From: Vicia villosa
Taxonomy: Eukaryota > Streptophyta > Magnoliopsida > Fabales > Fabaceae
NCBI RefSeq assembly: GCF_029867415.1
Contig: NW_026705419.1
Span: 558,001 to 622,000 of the forward strand
Direction of reading: 5' to 3'
DNA: 64,000 bases
The position numbers were made by a program, and so were the translations under genes. Shown here piece after piece: positions 36,826 to 50,245 of the stretch; the first letter of the stretch is position 1; each line of letters starts with the position of its first letter. The notes beneath the pieces were generated by a model. The model was not told where the DNA came from. It made no database searches and saw only the letters and a list, made by a program, of their open reading frames with translations.

Positions 36826-38415
36826 AACTCAAGTTAGATTTTATTAAAATTTTAATTGATACATTTGTGATGATTCGTATATTTGTCAAAAAATACATGT
36901 ATGTGGTAACTCTACATGGGTAAGGGATACTCAGAAGCCTTAGTAAATGAGAGTGGTTAAGATTTTACTCGCGACGTCGAGAGACCCTATTTAATGATCT
37001 TTATGGTGTTTATGATGGTAAGAAATGTCAGCTCCCGTGAGGTGATAGGCTCTGTATTATGAGTGTATACGCGTTATGTTGGTTAAATTGTGATCTATCT
37101 TCTCCCACTAGATGAGAAGTATTTATAAAAGCCTTCAAGCCTAAGGTTTAGGAAACCCTAAGAAGTGGTAACCACTCCCCTTGACTAAGGGAGGTTGTTG
37201 ATTACCTATTTTTAAGGAAGTCGTGGCATGACTCAGTTTATGTGACTAATGGAGAGATATCAATATTATACACGTCGTTTATCCTAAAGATGAACCTCTC
37301 ATGCTCCATAAAGGTAGCGCTTGGGTGATGCTTTATTAGGTGAGGACTCTAACATCGCCCTTATTTGAGGCTCTCACAAATATAACAACACAGTCCTTCA
37401 AGCACGAGGATTTATAAAGGGCAAAGTGCTTTAAGGCTTCTTTCAGGTTTTGTCCGATGGTTTAGGGTAAGTCCTTTAATGGGAAACAAGTACTACAAAA
37501 AGTACATACAACGACACCACCTTTACTACGGTCCTTTAGGAAACCATGGTGATATGTATAGTTTCAGCCGCCTATATACTTTTTTTATTTTTTAATTAAA
37601 CATTGTTAATTTATTACCACGGTTTATAAACTCAACCGTAGTGTTAATTTATTACCATTGTTAATTTATTACCACATTTCTTTAAGCAAACCATTGTGAC
37701 ACATTTTTCAATTTTTTTATTTTTTAATTACGTAAAATATAGCTTTTTCTTTATCTTATTTTCTTTATCTTATATACCATGATTGTTAAAATCTAATTAA
37801 AATAAATTTAATTAATTTGACAATTTGATTGAACTATAATTCAGTTACTTATGTACACGATATTAAAAAAAAAAAAAAATATAAAAATATATTCAATTCA
37901 AATCACTCGTGGATAATTTCTTAGACATGTTAAAGCATATTGACTAAATCTCTCACGTTAAACAATAGTTAAATAAAACTTCTTAAAATATTTACAAAAT
38001 TATACCATAGTTAAATATAATCTAACTTATAACTATTTTATCACAGTTTGTCATATTTTAACTAAGACATAACTCAAAAAGTTAGCTTGAGTGACAATAA
38101 ATAAGAAAACTTACAAAATTGAATTCCCCATCCCGTGGACGAATATCACGTGGCAAAAACTTGCCTCTTATTCATTCTTTTTTTCTGTAGTCAACATATA
38201 ATGGCAAAAAGTTTATGACTGTTATACATTTTTGCAGTGCTCATTCAGACATTAAAGCATATATCAAGTATCCTTCTATAGAATTGTACAATATAAATTT
38301 AATAAATTATATAATATTTTATCAGAGGCATCGAATACTACTTCAAAAGCTTCCAGTAATCTTGGAAGACATGAATTTGCGAGCTTTGGAAAATGATTCT
38401 TATAAACTGCACACA
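36826..38415. other. Intergenic DNA between copia and MCSU
   Basis: No gene was recognised. 36900-37500 has moderate complexity without a recognised domain. 37700-38100 is AT-rich. The final part up to 38415 is likely MCSU 3' UTR. The open frame at 38215-38454 overlaps the MCSU terminal exon on the other strand and is not a gene. Confidence 0.4.
37490..37690. mobile_element. Possible CACTA-like terminal remnant
   Basis: ACTACAAAAAGTACATACAA near 37492 resembles the CACTACAAAAA ends of plant CACTA elements. It is followed by repeated ACCACGGTTTATAAAC / TTAATTTATTACCA motifs like subterminal repeats. The leading C, the other terminus and a target duplication were not found, so the assignment is weak. 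Confidence 0.25.
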
Positions 38416-41400
38416 TCAATCTGGATGCACTTCCTGCCCCACATGCAGCCATGAATCACCTTGTTGCTGCTCTCCATTAGCAGATTCATATTTAAGCAGT
38501 ATACCAAACAAAATCCTTCCCTGATTTATGTATATAGTTATATTAGACTATTGATGATGCCTAGGATGAGTAAAATATGTAAATAAATTTAGCTATAAGA
38601 CAATTTAACCAACCTTTACTCTCCTGTATGATGCTAAGGTTGCCAAAGGTTCCTTTGATTTTTGCACTCGCCCAGCATTTAGTGAAAGGTTGATTACATG
38701 GCATCGATTGCATCCTCCTATCGACTGCAGAGCATATGGAAACTAAATTATAAAGTTTTAAAGATAACAGTTATGCATTATTGAGAAAAAATAGCAGAGT
38801 TCAAGTAAGTGTTAGTCAAAGAGCCATTTAACTACAATAGTGTCCATATCAAACAGCAAAACTCCAAAAAATTTGTTGTCAAATATTTAGAAAATTGTTA
38901 GAACTTACTTTGAAATACTTATTTCCAATCCTAATGTCTCTCCATCCATCTTCATCATAAGGCCGGCCTCCAGATACCACAAGGTTGGGACGAAATCTAT
39001 TTACATTGACTTTCATTGCTGTTCCGCATACGACCTTCTGAACATCTAGGAAAAACATCAACTATAGTTGTCAAATATTCAATATTCTGAAACTTGGGGT
39101 TAAAGACTAAACAGTGTAACTAAACAAATTTGTATTACACAAGTGATCGGCACAAGTACGGCTGAAAATGAAAGTTAACTTTCTTAAAAAGAATTTCATG
39201 ACATTCATACACTAAAATCATGTTGGCATCATTAGAACTTGATCAAACAGTCAAATCAATTAGAAATGCATTCCATTATGTATCATTTTGTCAAACAAGT
39301 TTGCCCAGTCTTTAAGAACAAATGTGACAAACAAAATTACGCAAATTATAGAGGATTAAGCTTTTGAGCCGTACTACAAAGTAAAGGAAGAGGGTGATTG
39401 AGCAAACATAAAGATAAGAGGCTCACTATTCAAGCTATACACTTGCTACAAGAATGAATGATATCAAAGGAATTTATTTTAACCTAGTTTTCATTGATTT
39501 TGAAAAGATATACAAGATTCTTAAAAGGGTCTGTATAAGGTTTTGGAGAAAAAGATCATAATGTCAACATTTACGCAACCCAAGATATGTACAAGAGCAA
39601 GACTAGCGTGAGAATACAAGATGAAGCGTCAAAAGACTTACTTATATTATAACTATAAGGTTGTACAAATGATTAACTTAGAGCTTTTATCTCGCTGTTT
39701 TTATTCTAGATGTGCTTTCTATTATAGCTTACATGTCTGATTTGTAATCATTCTTCGTACACTACTCATTGAATTACGAATATAGCAATATTTGAAGTCT
39801 TGGGTTTATGTACTTATATAGATTCATGTACAATGATAAAACAGTCACAAGGTTGTGAACGTGCACATTTATCAAATTTCCTTGTCAACCTATCATGTAG
39901 TTAACTATAAGTGTATTTAAATATCAAGTCTTGAGTTTGGCTATATTCGGATAATCAAGCATTTTACAAATTAACTGCAAGTAAAATTGTATTTCCAATC
40001 AAGCATGTGTCTTTGGCTAAATTCTCAAGGGTACAAGAAGATACCTGAACATAATCTTTTGTTTAGGTCAGAAACACTTTCTTCGGATACAAGTAAAAAT
40101 TGACCTTCATTAGCGAAACTGACTGTGCTATTTGTATCTTTACACGAGACTACATCTTTGGTCTTGTCTAACACAAACTCGTGATTGGAACCAGAATATC
40201 GTAACAAAGTGCAAGGTCTTCCAACGGCTTCACTAAACCATGCATTGGTCTCATTGCTGTAACTATATACCTTGTACCTAAGCAATAAAACAAAAAAGAA
40301 TATTAGTACAAAATATCAATTTAGAATCTTAAAGTTTAGCGTTGCAAATACAACAACAAATTACTGATTTGCATGTGATTCTTTTTTTAAGATTCCATTA
40401 GTACCAGTGTATATATCAAATTAATGAAGTCATCCTTAACAATACATAAGAACATATTTATAAAATGTGCATAACATCACATACCTCTGGCCATGCAGTT
40501 CAATGTCCTGTACAGTACTATCATAAAAATCTAGCTCAAGCCTGATTTTCAATCTTTCTTTGCAATGCGGAGACTCTACAAACAACATTCCCTGACTGAG
40601 GTCAATAAAGGAGCTTATAAGACCCATTTCAGGAACCTACAAAATTAAGATCAAATAAATTCAAACTTTACAATCGTGCGTTGGTTTTGAAGAGTGAAAG
40701 GGTGAATGATAGATAAGCTTGTCTGGATTCTGATCATTGAAGACTACTGAAGGTAGCAAAATTAAGAATGTTAGCTTAACACCTAAAGAACTCCGAGAGA
40801 AAATAAAAACGGAGAGAAGAGTGAGCAACTTGAAGAGAACTTAGAACTGAATATTTTGACTTTCTCATTTGTATATCAATGGTTTGCAGTAGAGTTTAGT
40901 ACAACTATAACTCTATAAGAGTTGGAGTTCGGTCTTTGGTACAATCATTATAAAAACACAAACCACTTTGAAGTATTTGTTCATTCTCATCCTTCCTTAT
41001 CTAAATTCCTTTAATTTCAATAGACAAAAATGTACCTCCACTAATTCAAAAAAAAAATTAAAGGAAAAATGAATCTTTACATAAATTAAACAAAACTGAA
41101 TCACTACAACTGACCATAAAAAAAGTACAGTTCCTGAAATTTAGATCCATCAGCAGATGATCTAAATAAAGAACTTATGTATTATAAAATGGATTACCCT
41201 TTTCAGTGTAAGAACTTCACCGCTCAGGCTTTTGAGAATCCATTCACGATCATGTTTCAAGCTTCCTAAACATTTTAAGAACAAATTTTCTTTAAAAGCT
41301 CAAAGATAAAACTACAGAGGAAATTATGACTTTTGTTTTTGTGAAAATTAAAAATAATAAAAAGTGGATTATAGGATAAAAGCCCAATCAAAATGAATTA

Positions 41401-44400
41401 GGACTATGAACACTAACGGTATGATTACAATATTATACCAAACGCTCAGTGACATAAATAGAATCCCAATCCAAAGCATTACATTGAACTTATTTTGAAT
41501 AGCGAAATTTGGAACATAATAGGGAACATTGACAATTAAGATATTGAAAACATGAGAGATAAAAAAGATGATTTCAAAAGTTTGGGAACATTAACTCATA
41601 GCATATAGAATTGAATACAATAAATGCTATGAGATATGATGTGTTCGTTCTAATGCTAATAAGAAAATCAAACCCTAAAAACAAATATTAAGACTTGAGT
41701 TTAACACATCCTGTAAAGCTAAATCTTAATAAGCTTCAAGTTTGTTATAACGGGTGGATGAAAATTATGATGTGCAAAAAATAGAAACAGTATGGTTGTA
41801 GCTGCGGCCAGAAAGTTGTAGTGCGACCAAAGGTGAAACAGTATGGTATTCGGGATTTCGGTATATATCTGAATTAGACCATATTTACCTCCACTTATAA
41901 TAACGCGTAGAATAAAATCATGTTAATTGATATAATTAGCTAATTCTGAGCCTAATAATAAATATTAGAATTAGGTTCTAACAAAATATAGGTTAAAATT
42001 CTATCCTAATAATTATATTCTATCATTGTGATAGATAAAGGAAATTAAGAATGAAACATTGAATGCTAAAATAGTGCTACTAAAATATTTACAATTACCT
42101 ATACTCTTTGAAACACTATTAAGAGTATAACATAGAGCATCTAAGATGATCTCTTAGGATTAAGAGTCCTCTATTAGTACAAATAGAGTTTGGTTCTTTG
42201 TTCACATTTCAACTTATGACATCACATTGTCCACAATAATATCAATATGATTTTAATACTCTGAGTATTCCTTTACCCTTCTGAAACCCTATAATTTTAA
42301 TATATGGTAGTACACAATAGTGCTTATTCTTCTGAACTCCTAATATGAAAATGGAAAATCAGAACAATGAGCAGAAATTAGATGGTTACCATGATTGCTA
42401 AGAGGCCAACTTGTTGCACTGAAACCTCCACATGATTTTATTGGATATATTGTAATTGATTTGAGATAATAGCAGGTATTTACGGAACCATTCACACCTG
42501 CATGTAAATAACACTTAAAAAGAAGATTTTGGTATTGAATATCTTGAGACATTAGTTCTCAGCCTGATATTATTTATAATGAAAAATGTGATTTTTGTGA
42601 CAATAAGGCGGCCATGTGTAATGCTTCAAATCCATGAGCAGACCAAATACTTTTATAGATTTTTTGTCATATTTTCTGTGGGAAGATTCTTTCAAGAGAG
42701 GTTGTTAGTTGTTATATAAACTATTTTCAAGCTCTATGTCTAACCAACGTGGAACTTAGGATATTTCTAACACACCCCCTCACGCCCAGCAGCCCAGCAC
42801 TCTTTTTGGACTTGGTGCGTGGATATTAACGGTGGGCGGCCCATGGTCCGATCGATAGGCTCTGATACCATATTAGAGTTTGACCTAACTCATTCTTACA
42901 AAACCGGTTGGTAAGGTGGAATGTCACTCTATATAAACTATTTCCAAGCTCTATGTCTAACCAATGTGGGACTTAGGATATTTCTAACAGTGATCACCAG
43001 ATTGAATTTTTACCAAGTCACTTAGGATACATAATATATAAGCAATAGCTTGAAGGGATTAATGAGCCTTTCCTTATTTCTTACTCTCTTTTTCTCTCTA
43101 AGTAAATATTCTCTTTCCTTGCATATATATTCTCAGATGTAATTAGTAAATTAGCTGGTTTAATTCCTATAATCAAGGGATTCAGATTGATCAAATATTA
43201 CTATACTCCCTCCATCCCTTATTATAAGCAAATTTTAACTTTTTAGATTCATTGAATAATTAATGTATCTAGTCTACATATAGTTCTAGTCTATATATAG
43301 TCCAAATACATCATTTATTCAATGAACTCAAAAAGTCAAATTTGCTTATAAAAGAGAATGGAGGAAGTAGTTATTATAAATTCACGAGGGTGAGTCAATC
43401 TCTCAAGCACTTCAGCACCAAATTCCAGTATGCTATTCAAGTAATTCATGTATAATCCATTTATTGTATCATTAAAAGAAACCCCTTAAAGACATTGTTA
43501 AAAGAAACCTGCTTAAGATATACTACTAAAGATCACAGACAGGAAATTGTTAAGAGAGCCTACTATGTTGCTACATTAAAAAAAATGCATTTTATATGTA
43601 TATGCAAATCTATTTTTTCATATTGGGACTTCAAAGAAAAAAGCATAGAAGTATATAATCAATCTGGATTTCAATTCATCAAGTATGAAGGATATATTAT
43701 TATGGGAAAAAGGAGGTGAACCTTTCAATTGATTCCCGTTGTGAACATGATTTTGAGGTGATATGAAGGAACTTGTTACAAAATCAACAAATTTCTGCAA
43801 ATAAAACCAAAATCTGGATAAGTGAAACTTAATCCAACATTGACACACCAAGCAAGAACCAATATAGAATTAGCAATTGGAAAAAACACATCCATTGATA
43901 CTTTGTTTTAACTCAATATGTTGTGCATTTTCTATATTGATAGTTCAAAAGTTTAACAAAAAAGAAAATTGGTATAAAGAATTTAAACCTTGGCATCTTC
44001 GTATGTTGACATGTAGCCAAAGGATACTCTTACAGCACCAATAGGTTTTCCATTAATTATATCATTGTCATCCCAACAAACGTGGCCAGCCTAAATATAG
44101 GTATATTGTTATCATTTCTTAACACTGTCATGTAGATAAACAAATCATAATCAGTATTTAGCAAACAAAAGCAGATAAAAGAAACACCTCAGTATTTGAA
44201 ATGAGATCCGTATGAGACAAGCCAAGATATTTTGCACATGCACCTGGATTGCAGAAGCATCCTGTCTAAAAGGATAGTAAGTGAAGTTATATAAACAAGC
44301 AGAAAAGCATAGAAAATGTACAAATGAACATTCATACCCTTAGCTGAATTCCTGAAAGAGATGCCAGCTTTTCTACTTCACGGTATCCATACCAAGAGCC

Positions 44401-47400
44401 ATCTGGTCTTTTCAAGTTGAATGAAACTATTGGACCCATTTCATGACACATTTCCTGGATGAATTTAAAACAATATTAACTAGTTCCAATTTCTTAAAGG
44501 GGGTGATAAACTTAGAAAATATATGAAACTGCATGAGTGATCTTGGTTTGTGTGTGTATGAAGGTTTAAGCACAGTTTGTACAGGAACAATAAAGAAATA
44601 TTGTCATTTCCTAAGGTTTCACTCGTTCTCCAATGCTGCACTAACTATTGTGTGCAATCAATTCCAACACAAGTATACCAAAATGTTACTCTATCCAACA
44701 AATCACCTGGAACTCCTCTCTATGTTCTCATTACTGAAAACAGTATTCATAAATAAGTAAATAATAATAATAATAATAATAATAATATTAATAACTTAAT
44801 AATAAAAACCAACCAATGGCCATAAGTCTTGTAACTGTTAAAGAACAAATAACTAGTGCATATAAAACTATAAATTAGACATCAACTAAAATATGCACTG
44901 TGCACAGACTAACCATTGAATTATGACGTCCATAGAGAATGCAAACATGGGATCCATTGCCATGCCTTAGGGCCAAAAGTGTTTTCCTCGTATACAGAGC
45001 AAGAGATGTCGTATGTCTACAAGGCAACAATTTTTGAAAGCTTTAAAACATAAAATTTCTTACACTAATATTTAAACAACTTTAAGGAAACAACAACTTT
45101 TCTCTTCCAACATTTCTATTTAGGCACCTTTCAAGGTAAATCTTTTTTATATGCAAGGATTGCCTTAGCCACCCTCACCCCAAGGACACCTAGGGCATGA
45201 AGTTTTCCTCGTATACAAATGGCCCAATAACTGAACTAGGATAGGCTCTAAGAGTAGTATTATTGAAATAGACAATCCTCAGGAACTATAAATAATAGTT
45301 TATACTATGCAATGCTTTTTATTAAAAGTTGACGGTTATCTATTAGGAAAACATTGGTAATTCCCTTTTTATTGGAACCATGTTCATGTTAAATTATGTC
45401 TTAAATTATGCATACCTTGATATTGCTGATACAGTTAGAGAATTCAGTATTTTGAAGCCATGGCGAATAGATGCTATGCTCAAGAATGAAACAGTTCCAT
45501 CCTCAAAGAGTTCCTCAATACCTTCCCTTCTTTTAATGAAATCAATGTCAGCAATGGATGCAGCAACTGTTCCTGTTATAGGGTCCGACCAATCAATTAA
45601 GAAGTGAAAACCTCCACTAAACAACATAGAGGCGAGAAACCACTAAGCCACAAACCTCCACTAAAATACGATTTCTTCAATAACTTGGCAGCATCTGCAA
45701 TGCAAATAATCAAGAGGATAATCCATAAGAGACAAACTTTAAAAATGGTCAAATTAATTCCAAATGTATTGAATCATAACTAAACTTCATTTGAATTCAA
45801 AACTAAGGCAGATAAGGATTATGTATCGTATAATCTTAGCAAAACTGGAAGTAATTTTAAATTAATAGGAAATTAAATTATTCTAATCTAAACAGAGAAT
45901 AAAATATGAAATTATCCTGATCAGTCACAATCTTTCCTGCACTGACATTGCTGGCGAATAAATGTGTTCATATCAAATCCCTATTCATTTTTTAGTTGAA
46001 ACAATATTTCAATAAGAAAACCAAAGCATAAAAATAGAAGATAAGGGAACCTCATTAAAAAATACAAAACAAAACAAAAAATACACCATCAAACTAAAAC
46101 AACAAATGAAATTAGTACAATGGTAAGAAGCCGAGAATTATTGAATCTTGAGAACAACATAAAATCAGGATACATCAATTGCTCACAAACCAGTAGCTTA
46201 CCATTTCGAACAATGAGAGCTCCAAGCCCAGTTGGATAGCCAAACAGCTAAGAAAATGAACAATAGAAAACCTTAAAATTCAAAGTAATCCTTGACCAAA
46301 ACAAAATTTAAACATTAAACCTTATACCTTGTAAAATGAAAGGGCAACAAAGTCTACGGGATACTTGGACAAATCAGGTGGCGTGGTAGCAGATCCTTTT
46401 GCAGCATCAATCAAGACTAACCATCGTCTATTTCTTATGAACCAAAAAAATATATGCAAATAAGCAATCATCGATTATTAAAAAAGTTCCATATTTAAAT
46501 GAAGCTCTTCCTCCTGCTTCTCTCTCTGTATATATGTGAGACTGTGCACGTTGTTAACTTTATTAACTATTGTCAATAGCTCTTTCTTTGTACAGATTAT
46601 TTTCATTATTCCTTAATTCTTGCTATTAGGATTCAGACATATTAACTTCCTATAATCCTAGGCGTGTAGCTAACATCATTCATTAACATCAGTATACATA
46701 ATGTAAATCACCTTGACACAATTTTTATTCAACGAACAATATTCGGAAATTATAAATTATGATTCCAAGTTAATGTTAGATCACCCAGCCTGGAAGAATC
46801 TAATTTTGTGTATTATCACCCCTCTTCTAGTAATTACCACAAGCAGCAGATGTGTTTGATATTGGTCAAGAAATTGTAAAGTTGCATTGTAAAGCTATCT
46901 ACCCATTGAAGAAAACCATAAAATTGGAAGTAATGGGAAAAGTCCCAAAGTAAACAGCTCAATATCAAAGGCCGGTGGGAAAATTAATACACCCAAGACA
47001 TGTCTGACTAGACATACCATATATGGTCAAATCGATGTAACAAAGAGCTCTATTAATTTTACTAGTTCCTGCCATATGACGGACTATAGTGGCAAATAGT
47101 TGAATGTGCATAAGTCATGACACTTTTAGGTTATTTAGACAAAAAAGGGATGCACATAAGGAGTTAATAAGAAAAATGATTGTGTAAATTACTTGCAAAC
47201 TGAAGTTCCTAAAATCCTGCTTGAGTCTTCCTTGATAATCTTCACCAAGTCAAGGTCGAATCTCAACCCAGAGAAATTGCACTCTGAGGGAAAGGCAAAC
47301 AAATTATACACATCACCTGCATGGAACAAACAGATATAAGACAATAAATTTAAAGCCCGTGAACATACCCGTGACCTTAAATGTTACCCGTTGGTTCTCC

Positions 47401-50245
47401 CTCCTGCAATCCAGCCACTTTTCTTCTTTGTGCTTGATGCAGTGATATCTTTGTAGAAAATTCTTCTTCTAGTCTAGGATTTACATCTTCAATATCTACT
47501 GCAATGGCCGCAGCTCCTTGACCAAGAGCATATCTAATACAAGTTATGGAAGTGCACAGACTAGAGTTGGTGGGCGTTTGAAAGAGCTCGTTTGAATTTC
47601 TTGGTACATAAACACATGTGTATGTGTTTGGAAGTGCTTTTAAAATTATGGTGTGCTTTTGGGATGATTTGTTTCGTTATTTTTTCCATAAATTATGTAA
47701 AATAGCTTATAGAAACAATTTATGTTGAGTTTATGCAGCACTCGCCCTCATTTCCTCCTTGACTGTACAAACATAGTATACCAACACTCTCATACGGTAA
47801 GCTCTGATTGAGTTGGTATTTAATTAAATTGTTCACCAGATGCTCTCGTAATCATCTAACAAAGCAAGGTAATCATAACAGTTACCACATTTAGATTTGT
47901 CAGAAAGTGACAAGACCATTTTACTAAAGTAATGATTTCTAGAAAAAGACGATTAAACTCAATAAATACGCAAAGGAGATAAGCCCAAACATGAGATTAT
48001 ACTGAATCAGTATAAAATATCACATAAGAAGAATTAGTTGGGTTCTCAAGTCCAGCAGAACAGAAAAATGATATAAAATATATATTAAAAGAAAGAAAGA
48101 AAACTGAATTAGAGTCACGTCAGGGAGAAAAAAAATCTGGCTCACCCGGTTCCAAAACTCGTCCCATTTTATTAAATTTAATTGCATTGTATCATCAGCA
48201 GGGATATATTGAACAAAACTAGTACGGTTTCAATTTTTGGGGAGGATACTCTCTTATACCAAGAACACTGTTATGATTCTCCATCGTATACATAAAAGTA
48301 CTGTTACAACTCCATGGAAAAGCCTCTCCAACAATTTTCAAAGCTGCTGTTGCCCCCGAGGTAAATATACATTTGTAGTCCTCGGGAGAAGCATTGCAGT
48401 AGTCAAGGACCTGTATGATTGATAGTTTCAAATCTGGGCAACTTGTAGAATTTTCTAGAACATGTATCAAAAAGTACTAAAAAAGAACACCAACAACATT
48501 TTCCTGTTGGCCTATCATAGCCCACCCACCTTATTAAAGAAAAACAAGGTAAACCTCATGCAAGTTGCAAGGTATGGCATCCAACAAACTGGATAACTAG
48601 CAGTCACTCGTGGAAATCTAGTACTCCTCATTCCTATACCATATAGCATGGTATATAGAATAACAAATATTTGAATAAAATATTGACAGAAACTTTTGTC
48701 TAGCTAAAGATCAATTAACAAAGAATCTAATCACAATTTATCATTACTACTAGTTATAAACAAGGCAGTTGACATATTTAAATAATTACATATTTGCTTG
48801 TACCTGCTGACGGGCATCCCTCACAATCTCGAAAGTTGCAGAACTGGAATCACTTTGGCTATCTAGCATTATGATTAAGGAAATTCACTTCATAAAGTCA
48901 GTGTCAGTCAACTACCATTAAATTAACTTACTCTACGTTAAGTATTTAAGAATTTTGTTTCTTTCTTAAACAAAATCTAGAAACAAAAATTCATTTTTTG
49001 ATTAGCATCTAGCTTATGCGGAGCTTCTTAATTCAGTAAGTTTATAGTTTTTTACTTAAAATGAAGTCCGTATAAACATATAGGTATTAAGCTGCAGAAG
49101 ATTCTATAATCACATTTTCAGTATTACAAAGTCCGTATAAACGTATAGGTATTAAGCTGCAGAAGATTCTAAAATCACATTTTCAGCAATAATATACCAT
49201 TTGGTTCTATGATAAACAACATTTAAAAAACTACAAATGTTCTTTAAATATTTCCTATTTCTAGAAATGGTTGAGAAGTTTATCCAAAGTAAGCCAGGTA
49301 AGTAAACAACTAAAAGTGTCATGCTGATACACAAATGGTCATCAGCGCAATATAAATACTCCCCATTATTCTCTTATTTCGGATAATCCCTCTCCTGTAA
49401 TTGTGAAAATCACTCCGATTATCATCCTTCGGCCAACCGGTAACTCAATCGGCAACAGAATATCAGCTATAGCAGCGTCATAACACTATAGCATAACATC
49501 ATTTTAACAAACGGATATTGTTCCACAATGCACAATTTAGTACAAAGTATTGTCAAACGGAGGCTACATCTTTATAGCATAGGATAATTTGAACAAATCA
49601 CTATTTTCCACAATCTTTAATTGATAAAAACCATTGTCATGTAATGCTAGGAACACTCACTTTATCCCTCTCTTATTGCGTGAACTCATCTCGATTTCAC
49701 CACCTTATGTCTCTTTAGATTAACCGCTTATAGCAAAAACTCTAATCAATTTCTATACCAAAAGATTAAAAAAAAAATTAAAATGTTTTCATATAAGCTA
49801 TTTTGAAGAACTTGTGAAAATAAGCTAAAAACAACTTATTTACGGAGAATGTAAATTACGAATTATATGAATAAGGATACGTGGATTTCCATATACGTTA
49901 CTAGTAAGATCCTTGAAAACTGAATCCATTTGCAGCTCAGAGTACAAAGTTGCACCGGCATGATCCAAGTACACAAGATCTGTGTGTAATTCCAAAATCA
50001 ACAAATTGTAATCAGCAAACAACTTCAAAATCAAAAGTACCAACTCATAATCACATAACAACTATATGAAAACCTAAGGAATTTTCTTCTGATTTTCCAA
50101 ACTTGTGGGATATAGAAAAGGAAGTAGTAGAACCTTGTAATCTGTTGAATTCAGTAGCTCGAATTTGATCAATGGTTTTGGAGCCATTGGGATAACCGTA
50201 ATGTTCGCCGAACTCGTTCAGAAATTCTTCTTTGGCGGTTGCCAT
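38416..50245 (-). CDS. ABA3: Molybdenum cofactor sulfurase (ABA3/MCSU)
   Basis: Cytosolic enzyme that takes sulfur from L-cysteine and sulfurates the molybdenum cofactor of aldehyde oxidase and xanthine dehydrogenase, needed for the last step of abscisic acid synthesis. Twenty-two exons join in frame to 811 aa (Arabidopsis ABA3 is 819): 50245-50134, 49979-49881, 48862-48804, 48410-48250, 47533-47388, 47316-47193, 46433-46328, 46247-46202, 45694-45656, 45572-45416, 45016-44914, 44454-44338, 44265-44188, 44090-43989, 43794-43722, 42497-42390, 41265-41198, 40636-40485, 40277-40045, 39045-38909, 38724-38614, 38520-38416. The NifS-like domain has [19 protein letters not shown] and the PLP lysine at 269 (SFYK|LFGYPTG, on the exon 7/8 boundary). 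[15 protein letters not shown] (about 424-438) holds the sulfur-carrying cysteine region. The C-terminal MOSC part (about 515-811; [34 protein letters not shown]) is complete, ending VGQEVHPD. Introns 2 and 4 carry U12-type signals; the others are U2-type. No inactivating change is seen. Confidence 0.93.
39297..39650 (+). pseudogene. LINE reverse-transcriptase relic in MCSU intron 19
   Basis: Antisense to the host gene. Broken plus-strand frames show plant LINE RT pieces: [10 protein letters not shown] (canonical NYRGI), a degraded [10 protein letters not shown] (canonical TTEAIHLLR), [10 protein letters not shown] (canonical FIDLEKAYD) and [14 protein letters not shown] (canonical DMYxGAxTxVRT). 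Stops are frequent. It is a short fossil inside a 999-bp intron. Confidence 0.6.
42713..42991 (-). mobile_element. TRIM retrotransposon in MCSU intron 15
   Basis: Read on the minus strand: an LTR (42991-42871) starting TGTTAGAAATATCCTAAGTC and containing CCGGTTTTGTAAGAATGAGT. Next comes a primer site TGGTATCAGAGCC (42870-42858), a perfect initiator-Met tRNA type, then a short non-coding interior, a purine-rich CGTGAGGGGGTG (42785-42774) and a second LTR from 42773 with the same start. The second LTR is recognisable for only about 60 bp before diverging. This is the layout of a miniature, non-coding LTR retrotransposon. Confidence 0.8.
43204..43369. mobile_element. Stowaway-like MITE in MCSU intron 15
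   Basis: 166 bp with ends TACTCCCTCCATCCCTTATT and AGAATGGAGGAAGTA and inner TIRs TTATAAGCAAATTTTAACTT / AAGTCAAATTTGCTTATAAA. It has the same core as the DRP2-intron copies at 8678 and 14060. It sits about 210 bp upstream (+ coordinates, higher) of the TRIM. Confidence 0.8.
44758..44788. repeat. (TAA)n microsatellite in MCSU intron 11
   Basis: About ten AAT/TAA trinucleotide units in a row. Simple repeat without other content. Confidence 0.75.
47534..48249 (-). other. MCSU intron 4 with U12-type splice signals
   Basis: The donor reads GTATCCTCC, close to the minor-spliceosome consensus RTATCCTTT. A branch-site-like TTCCATAAC (47551-47543; consensus TTCCTTAAC, one mismatch) lies about 10 nt before the TTAG acceptor. 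The intron splits a Glu codon (GA|A) in the conserved IREYALGQ segment, so the site is fixed by the protein. Assignment to U12 is inference from these motifs. Confidence 0.7.
48863..49880 (-). other. MCSU intron 2 with U12-type splice signals
   Basis: The donor GTATCCTTAT matches the U12 consensus at its first eight positions. The branch-site-like TTCCTTAAT (48882-48874) lies about 12 nt before the CTAG acceptor. No polypyrimidine tract is needed or seen. The intron splits a His codon (C|AT) in the conserved NPHSQSDSSS segment. Both the motif set and the spacing are those of minor-spliceosome GT-AG introns. Confidence 0.85.
49065..49194. repeat. Tandem duplication, 65 bp x 2 (MCSU intron 2)
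   Basis: Copies at 49065-49129 and 49130-49194 share GTCCGTATAAAC and TATTAAGCTGCAGAAGATTC with few differences. It lies inside the U12-type intron and so does not affect coding sequence. Confidence 0.85.

Noticed and set aside
43495..43719. 74-aa plus-strand frame
   Set aside because: Antisense to MCSU exon 15 and the adjacent intron; no domain.
45612..45655. Second GGAG|GTTT donor downstream of MCSU exon 9
   Set aside because: Its use would add 44 nt, shift the frame and leave only a 39-nt intron; it looks like a decoy from a local duplication.
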